From NCBI GenBank assembly GCA_904395815.1, contig CAJFOC010000056.1:1-59327 (forward strand): DNA of 59,327 nt, in the 5' to 3' direction. Position 1 is the first letter of the stretch, and every line of letters starts with the position of its first letter. The DNA comes from an uncultured Holdemania sp. (GTDB taxonomy: Bacteria; Bacillota_I; Bacilli_A; Erysipelotrichales; Erysipelotrichaceae). A model generated the notes under the pieces. It ran no database searches. It was not told the origin of the DNA and saw nothing but the letters and a program-made list of their open reading frames with translations. The position numbers and the translations under genes were made by a program. Below, piece by piece: positions 9,244-16,287 of this stretch.

Positions 9244-9492
9244 TTAAAACTCTTTCAGATTGGAAAACTTCGTGTTGGTATCGCCATCGTTTTTGGAACG
9301 GATGTGCTGCTTGCCGTCACGGCCGGTAAACAGCATGGCGCCTTCGATTTTTCCCTGTTCGATCGCCTCTACCGCCATCTCATAGTCATAGACCTTGCCG
9401 GTGTTGGACTTGAATTCGCACAGGTTGCCCTCGCTGTTCTTACGAACCGCTACGAATCGTTCCTTGGAAGTTTTCTCATTTTTTCTTGCCAT
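9244..9492 (-). CDS. DUF3892 family small protein
   Basis: This 82-residue protein matches the DUF3892 pattern: an N-terminal KERFVAVRKN strand, a central helix DYEMAVEAIEQGKIEGA, and a C-terminal GRDGKQHIRSKNDGD segment. Function is unknown. ATG 9492 follows AGGAGG. A terminator lies downstream at 9143-9189, so it is a single-gene unit, divergent from the DapF-like gene. Confidence 0.75.
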   Translation of the reverse strand: MARKNEKTSKERFVAVRKNSEGNLCEFKSNTGKVYDYEMAVEAIEQGKIEGAMLFTGRDGKQHIRSKNDGDTNTKFSNLKEF

Positions 9493-9552
9493 ATTTATCG
9501 CCTCCTGACATTATTGTGAACGGCCGCCGTATAAATATACCGGGGTGATCAT

Positions 9553-10257
9553 GTGAAATTCTGGAAATACCGGACGGCGGGAATCGCCACGGTGATCCTG
9601 CCGCTTTCTTCCGCTTGCGAAGAAGGGCTGGAACAGATCTGTGACGGGAAAATGGGAATCGGTGCGGATCAGGCGGTGCTGATACAGACGGATTCCTCTT
9701 CTTTGCGGCTGATGGATTGTGTGGATCGGCAGGAAAACGACGGTCCTTCGCTGCTGTGTGCCGCTTTGGCCATGGCCGCATGGCAGAAAGACGAGAAAGG
9801 CAAGACCCAGGGCCTTCTTGAGCTGCGCAGGGAATGCGTCAGCTGGTTCACTGAAAAAAACGGATTGAGCCTGTTGCTGCCACGGCCGCAGGAAAACGGG
9901 ATGGTCATGGAGAATTATGGCAGCCATCGCATTATGGAACAGGGAATTCTGCCGCTGCAAACCCATGGGGAATCGGTTCACAAAATGCACCGGATTGACT
10001 CGCGCAGCCTGTGGCTGGATTCAGTGCTCAGCTCTCAGGGAAGGGTCCCCTGCAGTCCGGAAGGAGCGCTGTGCGCCTGTCGGATGCTGCAGATCAGAAA
10101 ACAGCTGCAGGCAGAGATGATGGTGATCAGCGAGGGCGGGCGGCTGTGGATCCGCCCGCAGGGTAAGCATCTGATTCTGTGCGCTCCGGCTGTCCGTGTC
10201 GCATCTGGCGAGTGGATAAAGCACGATGTCGTTGGCCTTGCGATGTCTAATGTTTGA
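9553..10257 (+). CDS. Degenerate diaminopimelate epimerase-like protein
   Basis: The 234-residue protein looks like the DapF fold. The N-terminus MKFWKYRTAGIATVILP parallels the DapF start; MGIGADQAVLI (near 34-44) matches the DapF GxGxDQLL motif; ENDGPS (61-66) matches NADGS; and the C-terminal EGGRLWI then APAVRV match the second repeat. However, the glycine loops after the two catalytic cysteines (CGNG and CGSG in true DapF) are gone: the regions read LLCAALA (C69) and ALCACRM (C174, C176). It therefore may not racemise diaminopimelate. GTG 9553 follows GGGGTGAT. No other dap gene is in the window. Function unknown. Confidence 0.6.
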   Translation: MKFWKYRTAGIATVILPLSSACEEGLEQICDGKMGIGADQAVLIQTDSSSLRLMDCVDRQENDGPSLLCAALAMAAWQKDEKGKTQGLLELRRECVSWFTEKNGLSLLLPRPQENGMVMENYGSHRIMEQGILPLQTHGESVHKMHRIDSRSLWLDSVLSSQGRVPCSPEGALCACRMLQIRKQLQAEMMVISEGGRLWIRPQGKHLILCAPAVRVASGEWIKHDVVGLAMSNV

Positions 10258-10282
10258 AAAACCAGGATGATTTCAGTATAAT
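10254..10282 (+). promoter_or_regulatory. Promoter of the small membrane protein-ridA unit
   Basis: TTGAAA, 17-base spacer, TATAAT. The -35 box overlaps the stop codon of the DapF-like gene. Confidence 0.8.
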
Positions 10283-10303
10283 GAAAAACAGAGGTGATGG
10301 ACA

Positions 10304-10489
10304 ATGATTGAAAATATCAATGATTTTCTCTCTGTTGCCTTTCTGGTCGTACTTCTGCTGGTGATTCTGATCCTGGTGCTGAGACATTTCAGCGTTCGTC
10401 ACGCCAGAAAAATCATGGATCTGGAACGGGAATATTATTTCAGCGATTTTGAAGAGGATGATCCGGAATCCGATGCGGAAATCGATTAG
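10304..10489 (+). CDS. Small single-pass membrane protein, hypothetical
   Basis: Unrecognised 61-residue protein with one membrane segment at about residues 11-27, then a basic stretch RHFSVRHARK and a strongly acidic tail (FEEDDPESDAEID). The charge pattern suggests a cytoplasmic C-terminus. ATG follows GAGGTGATGG, and a strong promoter lies just upstream. ridA follows after 28 bases, so the two are likely one transcript. Confidence 0.65.
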   Translation: MIENINDFLSVAFLVVLLLVILILVLRHFSVRHARKIMDLEREYYFSDFEEDDPESDAEID

Positions 10490-10517
10490 CGCATGTTACA
10501 GGAGGTAAAGTAAAAAT

Positions 10518-10994
10518 ATGCTGATTCAGGAAATTACATCGGCCAACGCACCGAAGGCGATCGGCCCTTACAGCCCGGCAGTCAAACTGGGAGACTTTGT
10601 GTACATGTCGGGCCAGCTGCCAACCGATCCGGTCACCGGAGAGATTGTTGAAGGGGGCATCGAGGCTCAGACGCATCAGTCGCTGAAAAACATCCAGGCG
10701 CTGCTGTCGGAAATGAATCTGGAAATGCGCCACATCGTCAAAACAACGGTTTTCATGACGGATCTGAGCGAGTTTGCGGCGATGAACGAAGTCTATGCCA
10801 GTTATTTTGACCGGCCGTTCCCTGCTCGTTCCTGTGTTCAGGTCGCGGCTTTACCGAAGGGGGCCAAGGTCGAAATCGAATGTCTGATCATCGACACGCT
10901 TGTCTATGAACGCCAGATGCAGGGCGGCTGCGGCGGATGCCAGGGCGGCTGTTCTTCTGAGGAAGGCTGCTGCGGCGGAGAGTGTTGCGAATAA
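10518..10994 (+). CDS. ridA: RidA family deaminase with cysteine-rich C-terminal tail
   Basis: RidA proteins hydrolyse reactive enamine/imine intermediates made by PLP enzymes. Residues 1-127 form a complete domain: SANAPKAIGPYSPAV, the substrate arginine in PARSCVQVA (R104), and LPKGAKVEIE. The usual family length is about 125-130 residues. Here an extra tail of about 28 residues, rich in Gly and Cys, has seven cysteines in 20 residues (138, 141, 145, 151, 152, 156, 157), which looks able to bind metal. ATG follows AGGAGGTAAAG. A serine dehydratase, a typical source of RidA substrates, is encoded at 31622. A terminator follows. Confidence 0.92.
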   Translation: MLIQEITSANAPKAIGPYSPAVKLGDFVYMSGQLPTDPVTGEIVEGGIEAQTHQSLKNIQALLSEMNLEMRHIVKTTVFMTDLSEFAAMNEVYASYFDRPFPARSCVQVAALPKGAKVEIECLIIDTLVYERQMQGGCGGCQGGCSSEEGCCGGECCE

Positions 10995-11008
10995 TCTGTT
11001 GATATAAG

Positions 11009-11054
11009 AGAACGCTCATGGTGGAACATCCTTCCATACGGGCGTTCTTTTTTT
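11009..11054 (+). terminator. Terminator of ridA
   Basis: Arms AGAACGC (11009-11015) and GCGTTCT (11042-11048) with an inner GGTGGA/TTCC stem, followed by seven T residues. Confidence 0.8.
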
Positions 11055-11154
11055 ATGTTTTTCGGTTCTCAGACGGTAATTCCTGCAGTCAAAGCTGTCT
11101 TTTGGCTGCCGCAGTCCGGTCAGCATGAAAATCAGGGCGGAACCGGCGGGTCTG

Positions 11155-11181
11155 GTTATTCTCGATATAAGAGAATAACCA
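11155..11181. repeat. Perfect inverted repeat upstream of comK
   Basis: GGTTATTCTC and its exact complement flank a seven-base spacer GATATAA. No T-run follows, so it resembles a protein-binding site or RNA stem more than a terminator. Confidence 0.55.
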
Positions 11182-11414
11182 TTGTGAAGATCAGTCATTT
11201 TATCGGTCCGCTTTCCAAGCCCGGAACAGTCCCGAAAACCGGGATGACAAAGGAAAGGTAATCTTTTTCACGTTGTATTTCAGCAAAGATCAGCTTCGGA
11301 AAGAACACGGACTCTCGAAAAAAATAATTCTCTAAGTTCAGGAAAGCACTAGGAAATTTACAATTTTCTGTAATGATTATACATAGGGATAACAACAATG
11401 GGGAGAGGGAAACA

Positions 11415-11852
11415 ATGGAAAACAGCTTACTGATGTATTACAGCACCAAGCGCCAGAAAACGATCGTCGTTCATCTGGATGGGACGGTAGGGGAACGGTC
11501 GGGGAAGCCGGTACAGCTTCTGAAAGACTGGTGCTGGAGCGCGGGCAGTTCCTTTGAAGGACGCATTGCATGTTACAAACGGAAAACCGGCCGCGTGCAG
11601 AAACCGGTGATTCTGATCCGCAGTTCGCCAGCGCTGATTTTTTTTCCTACCGCGGCCATGTCGCGGCACGACTGCATCTACCTGCGTCATGATCAGATCC
11701 GGCGCATTCAGGGGGACCGGTCGGGATGCGTCGTGGAATTTCACAGCGGCGTGACTTACCGGCTGGATTACGATGTGCGCATTATCCGCAAACAACGGCG
11801 TCATTGCCTGCAGTATCTGCAGCTGCTTTCCGGGGGCGCCGGGCAGTCATAG
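11415..11852 (+). CDS. comK: ComK-family competence transcription factor
   Basis: ComK is the master activator of DNA-uptake genes in Bacillus, binding AT-rich boxes. This 145-residue protein aligns with it across the core: WCWSAGSSFEGR corresponds to SCRFFGSSYAGR, KPVILI to KPPIMV, and IFFPTAAMSRHDCIYL to LFPTLSSTRPQCGWI. It is slightly shorter than B. subtilis ComK. ATG 11415 follows GGGAGAGGG. The asparagine-synthetase-like gene starts 42 bases downstream with no terminator between, so they are likely cotranscribed. comEA and comEC, its expected targets, are encoded at 28258-30641. The assignment is from remembered family sequence, not a search. Confidence 0.75.
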   Translation: MENSLLMYYSTKRQKTIVVHLDGTVGERSGKPVQLLKDWCWSAGSSFEGRIACYKRKTGRVQKPVILIRSSPALIFFPTAAMSRHDCIYLRHDQIRRIQGDRSGCVVEFHSGVTYRLDYDVRIIRKQRRHCLQYLQLLSGGAGQS

Positions 11853-11894
11853 TTTTTCTTTGTGATCATAGAATGGATTGATGGGAGGAAACTT

Positions 11895-13661
11895 ATGACC
11901 AAAATCAATCTGATCTTCAATGAAAATCGAAGACTGCAGGGAGAACGGGCCCGGATTGAACGAATGGATCCGCGGCGTCAGCTGCAGATCGTGGAAGATT
12001 CTTTTTTCCTGGCCAGCGCTCAGCCGGGGCATCTCTGGTATGATCCACAGCGCCGGCGCGGCTGTCTGTGGGCGGGAACGATTGACAATCTGGATGAGCT
12101 TGGGCGTCAGCTGCCTGAGCAAACGGCGCAGGACAATCCGGCGAAGCGGCTGGACAGACTGTATGAGCAAAGAGGAGAAACGCTGGCGGAAGAGATAATC
12201 GGATCGTTCATTCTGATTTTTATCCGCGATCATCAGCTGCATGTTCTGCGTGATCCGATGGGCGTCGGAATCCTTTATTATGTACACAAACCCGATGGTG
12301 AATGGATCTTTTCCGACCGGATTCACAGCATCCTCAGCGAAGGAAGCCTGCGGCCGGTTCTCAACCGTCAGTCGCTGATGGAACTGATGGCGATGGGGCC
12401 GGGAGCCAGCGAGGGAAAAACGCTGCTTAAAAATATCTGCGAGCTTCCGATGGGGCATCGTCTGCGCATCGATGGCCGCAAAAGCGAACTGAGGGAAGTG
12501 GCCGGCGTGCATCTTCAGCGTCATACGGAGGACCTGGCTACTACCCAGGCGCATGTGCGGGAGCTGGTCTGCGCTTCACTGAACCGTCAGATGGCTTCCG
12601 GATCGATCCGCGCAGCGTTTCTTTCCGGCGGGCTGGACAGCAGCATTCTGTGCGCGCTGGCTTACAGAAACTGTCCGCAGCTGCAGACCGTTTCGCTGGA
12701 TTATGAGGAAAACGACCGCTATTTTCAGGGGTATGCGTATCAGACAAGCCGGGATGCGGAGTACATTCAGACGATGCTGCAGCGTTATCCGACCCGGCAT
12801 CGTTCGCTGACCATTCCGCAGCGCCAATGCAGCGAACTGCTGCAGGAAGCGATGATTGCCAGAGAAGGGCCTGGGATGGCGGATATTGACAGTTCGCTGT
12901 TATGGATGTACCGTCAGGTCGTTCAGGATGTGCCATCGATTCTGACAGGGGAATGTTCTGATGAACTGTTCGGCGGCTATCCGTGGTTTTATCGCAGCGA
13001 TCTTGTCAATCTCGATGGATTTCCATGGCTGCAATCGCTGCCGCAGCGGGTTCGGCTGCTGAAAAAGCCGCTGAACGAACTCGATTTTGAAGGCTACCTC
13101 ATGCAGGCCTACCGTCAGGCAGTCAGCCGGATTCCGCAGGATCCTTCCGATTCCCAACAGGACCGGCGGGCCAGAAAGATGACCTGGCTGACCGTGCATG
13201 GCTTTATGCAGACGCTCTTGAAGCGCCAGGAAACGCTGGCAGCGCATACCGGGCTGATCGTCCGGGCGCCGTTTTGCGATTTTCAGCTTTATCAGTATCT
13301 GTACAATGTTCCGTGGGCCATGAAATATTGCGATGGTCAGGAAAAAGGATTGCTGCGCAGAGCGTTTGCGGACCTGTTGCCTGACACGATCGCTCAGCGC
13401 AAAAAGAATCCGTATCCGAAGACGTATCATCCGGCCTATACCGAAGCGGTGCAGCGAACGCTGCGCAATCTGATCGCGCAGCCGGATTGCGCGCTGCTGC
13501 AGTTACTGGATTACAAAGCGCTGGACGAACTGATTGCCTCCGGCGGCGGCAGTTTTCCAAAACCGTGGTTTGGTCAGCTGATGATGGGGCCGCAGCTGCT
13601 GGCCTATCTGATTCAGATTGAACTGTGGATCCGGGAGGAAGGAGTCCAGATCGAATTGTAA
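11895..13661 (+). CDS. Asparagine synthetase-like protein lacking the glutaminase cysteine
   Basis: The C-terminal half is a clear AsnB ATP-pyrophosphatase domain: AFLSGGLDSSILCALAY near residue 240, GECSDELFGGYPWFY near residue 355, and a C-terminal RAPFCDFQLYQYLYNVP segment. The N-terminal class II amidotransferase region is degenerate: the protein starts MTKINLIF instead of MCGI, and the NGEIYN motif reads AGTIDN, so glutamine hydrolysis is not expected. It might be ammonia-dependent, or adenylate another carboxylate as beta-lactam synthetase and lasso-peptide cyclases do. 588 residues; ATG 11895 follows GGGAGG. Cotranscription with comK is likely. No obvious peptide precursor is nearby. 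Confidence 0.85.
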   Translation: MTKINLIFNENRRLQGERARIERMDPRRQLQIVEDSFFLASAQPGHLWYDPQRRRGCLWAGTIDNLDELGRQLPEQTAQDNPAKRLDRLYEQRGETLAEEIIGSFILIFIRDHQLHVLRDPMGVGILYYVHKPDGEWIFSDRIHSILSEGSLRPVLNRQSLMELMAMGPGASEGKTLLKNICELPMGHRLRIDGRKSELREVAGVHLQRHTEDLATTQAHVRELVCASLNRQMASGSIRAAFLSGGLDSSILCALAYRNCPQLQTVSLDYEENDRYFQGYAYQTSRDAEYIQTMLQRYPTRHRSLTIPQRQCSELLQEAMIAREGPGMADIDSSLLWMYRQVVQDVPSILTGECSDELFGGYPWFYRSDLVNLDGFPWLQSLPQRVRLLKKPLNELDFEGYLMQAYRQAVSRIPQDPSDSQQDRRARKMTWLTVHGFMQTLLKRQETLAAHTGLIVRAPFCDFQLYQYLYNVPWAMKYCDGQEKGLLRRAFADLLPDTIAQRKKNPYPKTYHPAYTEAVQRTLRNLIAQPDCALLQLLDYKALDELIASGGGSFPKPWFGQLMMGPQLLAYLIQIELWIREEGVQIEL

Positions 13662-13679
13662 TCGGATCCGATTTGACGG

Positions 13680-13707
13680 TTGAAAGCAGCGGGAAACATG
13701 GTACAAT
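13680..13707 (+). promoter_or_regulatory. Promoter of yitT-like gene
   Basis: TTGAAA, 16-base spacer ending in TGG, then TACAAT (an extended -10). Confidence 0.7.
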
Positions 13708-13734
13708 GAAGAACGGGGAAAAAGAGGAGAGTTT

Positions 13735-14595
13735 ATGTCCATTCAAGTAAAAAAAGATATCCGCGTTCTGATTGCCGTCATTATTTCGGCGCTGGTGTAC
13801 GCAACGGCGATGAAAGCCTTTGTGGAGTCCGGGAATCTTTTTCCGGGCGGTTTTGCCGGACTGTCCCGCATGTTCAGCCAGTCGCTGAGTCAGTTCGCCC
13901 ACATTGAAATTCCGTTCAGTATCTTTTATCTGCTGCTGAACATTCCGCCGACATTGCTTGTTTTCCGCTATGTCGGACGGCGCTTTACCGTGTTTTCCGT
14001 CTTGCAGTATTCCCTGACCAGCCTGTTTACCGAGCTGCTGCCAAGCTTTCCAATTACGAACGATATGTTATTGATTGCCGTTTTCGGCGGAATTGTCGGC
14101 GGTTTCGGTATTTCCATTGCGCTTAGAGCCAATGCCAGCAGCGGTGGTACCGATTTTCTGGCCATTTACGCTTCTACCAAGTTCAACACGCCGACCTGGT
14201 CGTATGTCATGGGTTTTAATGCGGTGATGCTGATTGTGGCCGGTGTGCTGTTCGGGTGGGAAAAAGCGCTGTATTCCATTATTTATCAGTTCTGCAGCAC
14301 GCAGGTGGTTTCCGCACTGCATACCCGGTATAAGCTGAATTCTCTGTTTATTATTACGGACAAACCGGAAGAAGTATGCGACGCAGCGTTCCACTATTGC
14401 CGTCATGGCATCACCAAGCTGTGGGGAGAAGGCGCCTTTTCTCATACGCCGCGATGCCTGCTGTTCATGACTGTCAACACCTATCAGGTGCACGGTCTGA
14501 TCGACGCGATCCGCAAGACCGATCCCAAGGTATTTATCAATGTTTCCAAAACGGAACGGATCATCGGCAACTATTATCAGAAGCCGCTGGACTGA
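13735..14595 (+). CDS. YitT family (UPF0750) membrane protein
   Basis: The 286-residue protein has about five membrane segments in the first 180 residues, including GGIVGGFGISIALRANASSGGTD, the conserved YitT-family glycine/asparagine motif, and a soluble C-terminal DUF2179 domain from about residue 215 (YHCRHGITKLWGEGAF-like region, then KTDPKVFINVSKTERIIGNY). Transport activity is suspected for the family but unproven. ATG follows GAGGAGAG, with its own promoter upstream and a terminator at 14599-14626. Confidence 0.88.
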   Translation: MSIQVKKDIRVLIAVIISALVYATAMKAFVESGNLFPGGFAGLSRMFSQSLSQFAHIEIPFSIFYLLLNIPPTLLVFRYVGRRFTVFSVLQYSLTSLFTELLPSFPITNDMLLIAVFGGIVGGFGISIALRANASSGGTDFLAIYASTKFNTPTWSYVMGFNAVMLIVAGVLFGWEKALYSIIYQFCSTQVVSALHTRYKLNSLFIITDKPEEVCDAAFHYCRHGITKLWGEGAFSHTPRCLLFMTVNTYQVHGLIDAIRKTDPKVFINVSKTERIIGNYYQKPLD

Positions 14596-14598
14596 CAG

Positions 14599-14626
14599 AC
14601 ATCCTGATCTTTCGGGATGTTTTTTC
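14599..14626 (+). terminator. Terminator of yitT-like gene
   Basis: Stem ACATCC/GGATGT with extra pairs near the loop, followed by six T residues. Confidence 0.8.
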
Positions 14627-14691
14627 ATTTCGACTCCGTTTGACATCAACCGCGTCCGTTTTGCCGTAAACTGACAACAAAGGAGCGAAGT

Positions 14692-14847
14692 ATGGAGCCG
14701 GTCAGAATTGAAGATCCTGAATTGCTGAAAAAGCTGGCGCTGGCTGATCTGCCAATTCAGCCCAAGACCCGCCGTGAAAAACGACGGCAGTCACAGCCGC
14801 GTCAGATCGACGCAAAAAAGGTCCGTTTTATGAAAACGGACCGGTAG
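14692..14847 (+). CDS. Possible 51-residue basic protein
   Basis: A short frame opens with ATG at 14692 behind a good AAAGGAG (seven-base spacing) and runs 51 codons to TAG at 14845. The product begins MEPVRIEDPELLKKLAL and has a very basic second half (KTRREKRRQSQPRQ). I do not recognise it. A TTGACA lies at 14640 but no clear -10 follows. Its last codons contain the trpS terminator stem (14820-14842), and its own terminator (14846-14873) overlaps its stop. The strong ribosome site favours a real gene; the size and the embedded terminator argue for caution. Confidence 0.45.
   Translation: MEPVRIEDPELLKKLALADLPIQPKTRREKRRQSQPRQIDAKKVRFMKTDR
14814..14842 (-). terminator. Terminator of trpS
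   Basis: Perfect ten-base stem (14820-14829 and 14833-14842) with a three-base loop, followed on the minus strand by six T residues. Confidence 0.85.
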
Positions 14848-14873
14848 AACAGAGCATTCTGTTCTATTTTTTT
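14846..14873 (+). terminator. Plus-strand terminator converging on trpS
   Basis: Stem AGAACAG/CTGTTCT (14846-14852 and 14859-14865) followed by a run of T residues at 14867-14873. It overlaps the trpS stop codon. Confidence 0.75.
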
Positions 14874-15874
14874 CTGAATTCCATGCCGATTTTGCGCTGA
14901 ACCTTGTCCAGTTTGCGCCGGGCCAGCCGCCGGGCCTGTTCGCTACCCTGCTGCAGCGTCTGTTCAATCATTCCGGACTGAATCACCTGCTGATAACGAG
15001 CCTGAATCTCACTCAGCTGAGCACAGACGACGTCCGCCACCGCGCTTTTGAACTCGCCATACCCTTTGCCCGCAAACCGCTGGACAAGCTGTTCAATCGG
15101 TTCGCCTGAAAGGGAGGACATGATCGTCAGCAGGTTGGAAATGCCTGGCTGGTCCTGCGGATCAAACCGGACGCAGGCTTCCATGTCGGTGACGGCCGAC
15201 ATGATTTTCTTGCGGGCGGAACGGACATCTTCCAGCAGATAGATGCAGCCCTTGTCTCCCTTGTCGGACTTGCTCATTTTTTTGGATGGATCCGACAGCG
15301 ACATGATGCGGGCGCCTACCTGAGGCACAACCGGTTCCGGTACCCGGAAAGTATCGCCGTAACGGTGATTGAAGCGCTGCGCCAGATCTCTTGTCAGTTC
15401 GACATGCTGTTTCTGATCTTCTCCCACCGGCACATAATCCGCGTCATACAGCAGAATATCGGCCGCCATCAGACACGGATAGGTATACAGTCCCACCGTG
15501 ATATTGGTTTCGCCTTTGGCCACCTTGTCCTTGTATTGCGTCATCCGGTTCAGTTCGCCCTGATAACTGTTGCAGTTCATGATGAAGCCCAGCTGCGCAT
15601 GTTCCAGCACATCGGATTGCAGAAAAATCGTTGCCCGCTGCGGATCCAGACCGCAGGCCAGATACAGCGCTACCGCATCCCGGAGGTTTTTTTTCAGTTC
15701 CTGCGGATCCTGATAGACGGTGATGCAGTGCAGATTGGCGATGAACACGATCATTTCGTAATCATCCTGATAGCGGACGAAGTTGCGCAGCGCTCCGATG
15801 TAGTTGCCCAGCGTCAGCTGACCGCTTGGCTTGATGCCGCTCAGCATCCTTTTTCGTTTTTCAGCAGATTCCAT
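14864..15874 (-). CDS. trpS: Tryptophanyl-tRNA synthetase
   Basis: TrpRS charges tRNA-Trp. The 336-residue class I enzyme has the HIGH-type motif TLGN near residue 21 and KKMSKSD near residue 198. I chose ATG 15874: AGGAGG at 15883-15888 gives eight-base spacing, whereas the in-frame ATG at 15880 would be only two bases from it. A tryptophan T-box leader precedes the gene (15895-16126), so expression should rise when uncharged tRNA-Trp accumulates. It is a single-gene unit with a strong terminator. Confidence 0.97.
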   Translation of the reverse strand: MESAEKRKRMLSGIKPSGQLTLGNYIGALRNFVRYQDDYEMIVFIANLHCITVYQDPQELKKNLRDAVALYLACGLDPQRATIFLQSDVLEHAQLGFIMNCNSYQGELNRMTQYKDKVAKGETNITVGLYTYPCLMAADILLYDADYVPVGEDQKQHVELTRDLAQRFNHRYGDTFRVPEPVVPQVGARIMSLSDPSKKMSKSDKGDKGCIYLLEDVRSARKKIMSAVTDMEACVRFDPQDQPGISNLLTIMSSLSGEPIEQLVQRFAGKGYGEFKSAVADVVCAQLSEIQARYQQVIQSGMIEQTLQQGSEQARRLARRKLDKVQRKIGMEFRKK

Positions 15875-15894
15875 TGCCATTTCCTCCTCAAACA

Positions 15895-16126
15895 TCAAAA
15901 AAGGCGCCCGAACCGGGACGCCTTCACGTGGTACCACCCAGCTTGCCGCTGTGTTGCCTGGGGGCAGACAGCGACCGCTTGACAGGATAACGGACTGTGC
16001 CGCCGCCGGACTGGTGCCCGGCAGTGCTCAGAAAGCCCATTTCGATCCTCTCCTGCGGATGATTCGCACCGGCCATCATCTCTCTGTCTGTCACGGAGTC
16101 TCTCTACTGCTCTTTCTTCCTCGCTT
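15895..16126 (-). promoter_or_regulatory. T-box leader (tryptophan) of trpS
   Basis: The minus-strand leader contains the T-box bulge sequence TGGGTGGTACCACG (about 15927-15940) and, next to it, a terminator stem AAGGCGTCCCG/CGGGCGCCTT followed by six T residues. Stem I shows GAAAG-AGCAGTA on the 5' side pairing with CTTTC. The opposite loop has GAAATGGG, so the specifier codon is TGG (complement of 16037-16039), matching Trp. Uncharged tRNA-Trp should stabilise the antiterminator and allow trpS transcription. Confidence 0.9.
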
Positions 16127-16132
16127 TTCTTC

Positions 16133-16162
16133 ATTATAAACACAAAGTGACAGGGAAGGCAA
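16133..16162 (-). promoter_or_regulatory. Promoter of the trpS T-box transcript
   Basis: Minus strand TTGCCT, 18-base spacer, TATAAT, immediately upstream of the T-box. Confidence 0.7.
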
Positions 16163-16194
16163 GAGAAGATCAGCGAAGATTGTCCGGCGGTTGA

Positions 16195-16223
16195 TTGAAT
16201 TTTCGCCCGTTTCATAGTATGAT
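16195..16223 (+). promoter_or_regulatory. Promoter of spx
   Basis: TTGAAT, 17-base spacer, TATGAT; divergent from the trpS promoter about 33 bases away. Confidence 0.7.
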
Positions 16224-16287
16224 GATATCTCAGAAGGCGGCTATGCCGCAGCGCTGAAATCTGAATGAAGAAATGGCGGTGAACAGG

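Larger units (their letters stand above)
10995..11414. other. 420-bp intergenic region upstream of comK
   Basis: No convincing gene is present. It holds the ridA terminator (11009-11054), a perfect inverted repeat at 11155-11181, and an AT-rich stretch from about 11315 to 11390 with weak promoter-like hexamers (TTTACA at 11357, TATACA at 11378, spacing only 15). The length and AT-richness before a ComK-type regulator suggest a regulated promoter. Confidence 0.6.

Noticed and set aside
11319-11366. ComK-type AT-boxes upstream of comK
   Set aside because: The two candidate boxes each match only about six of eight consensus bases, and their 22-base separation does not fit the known 8, 18 or 31-base spacings.
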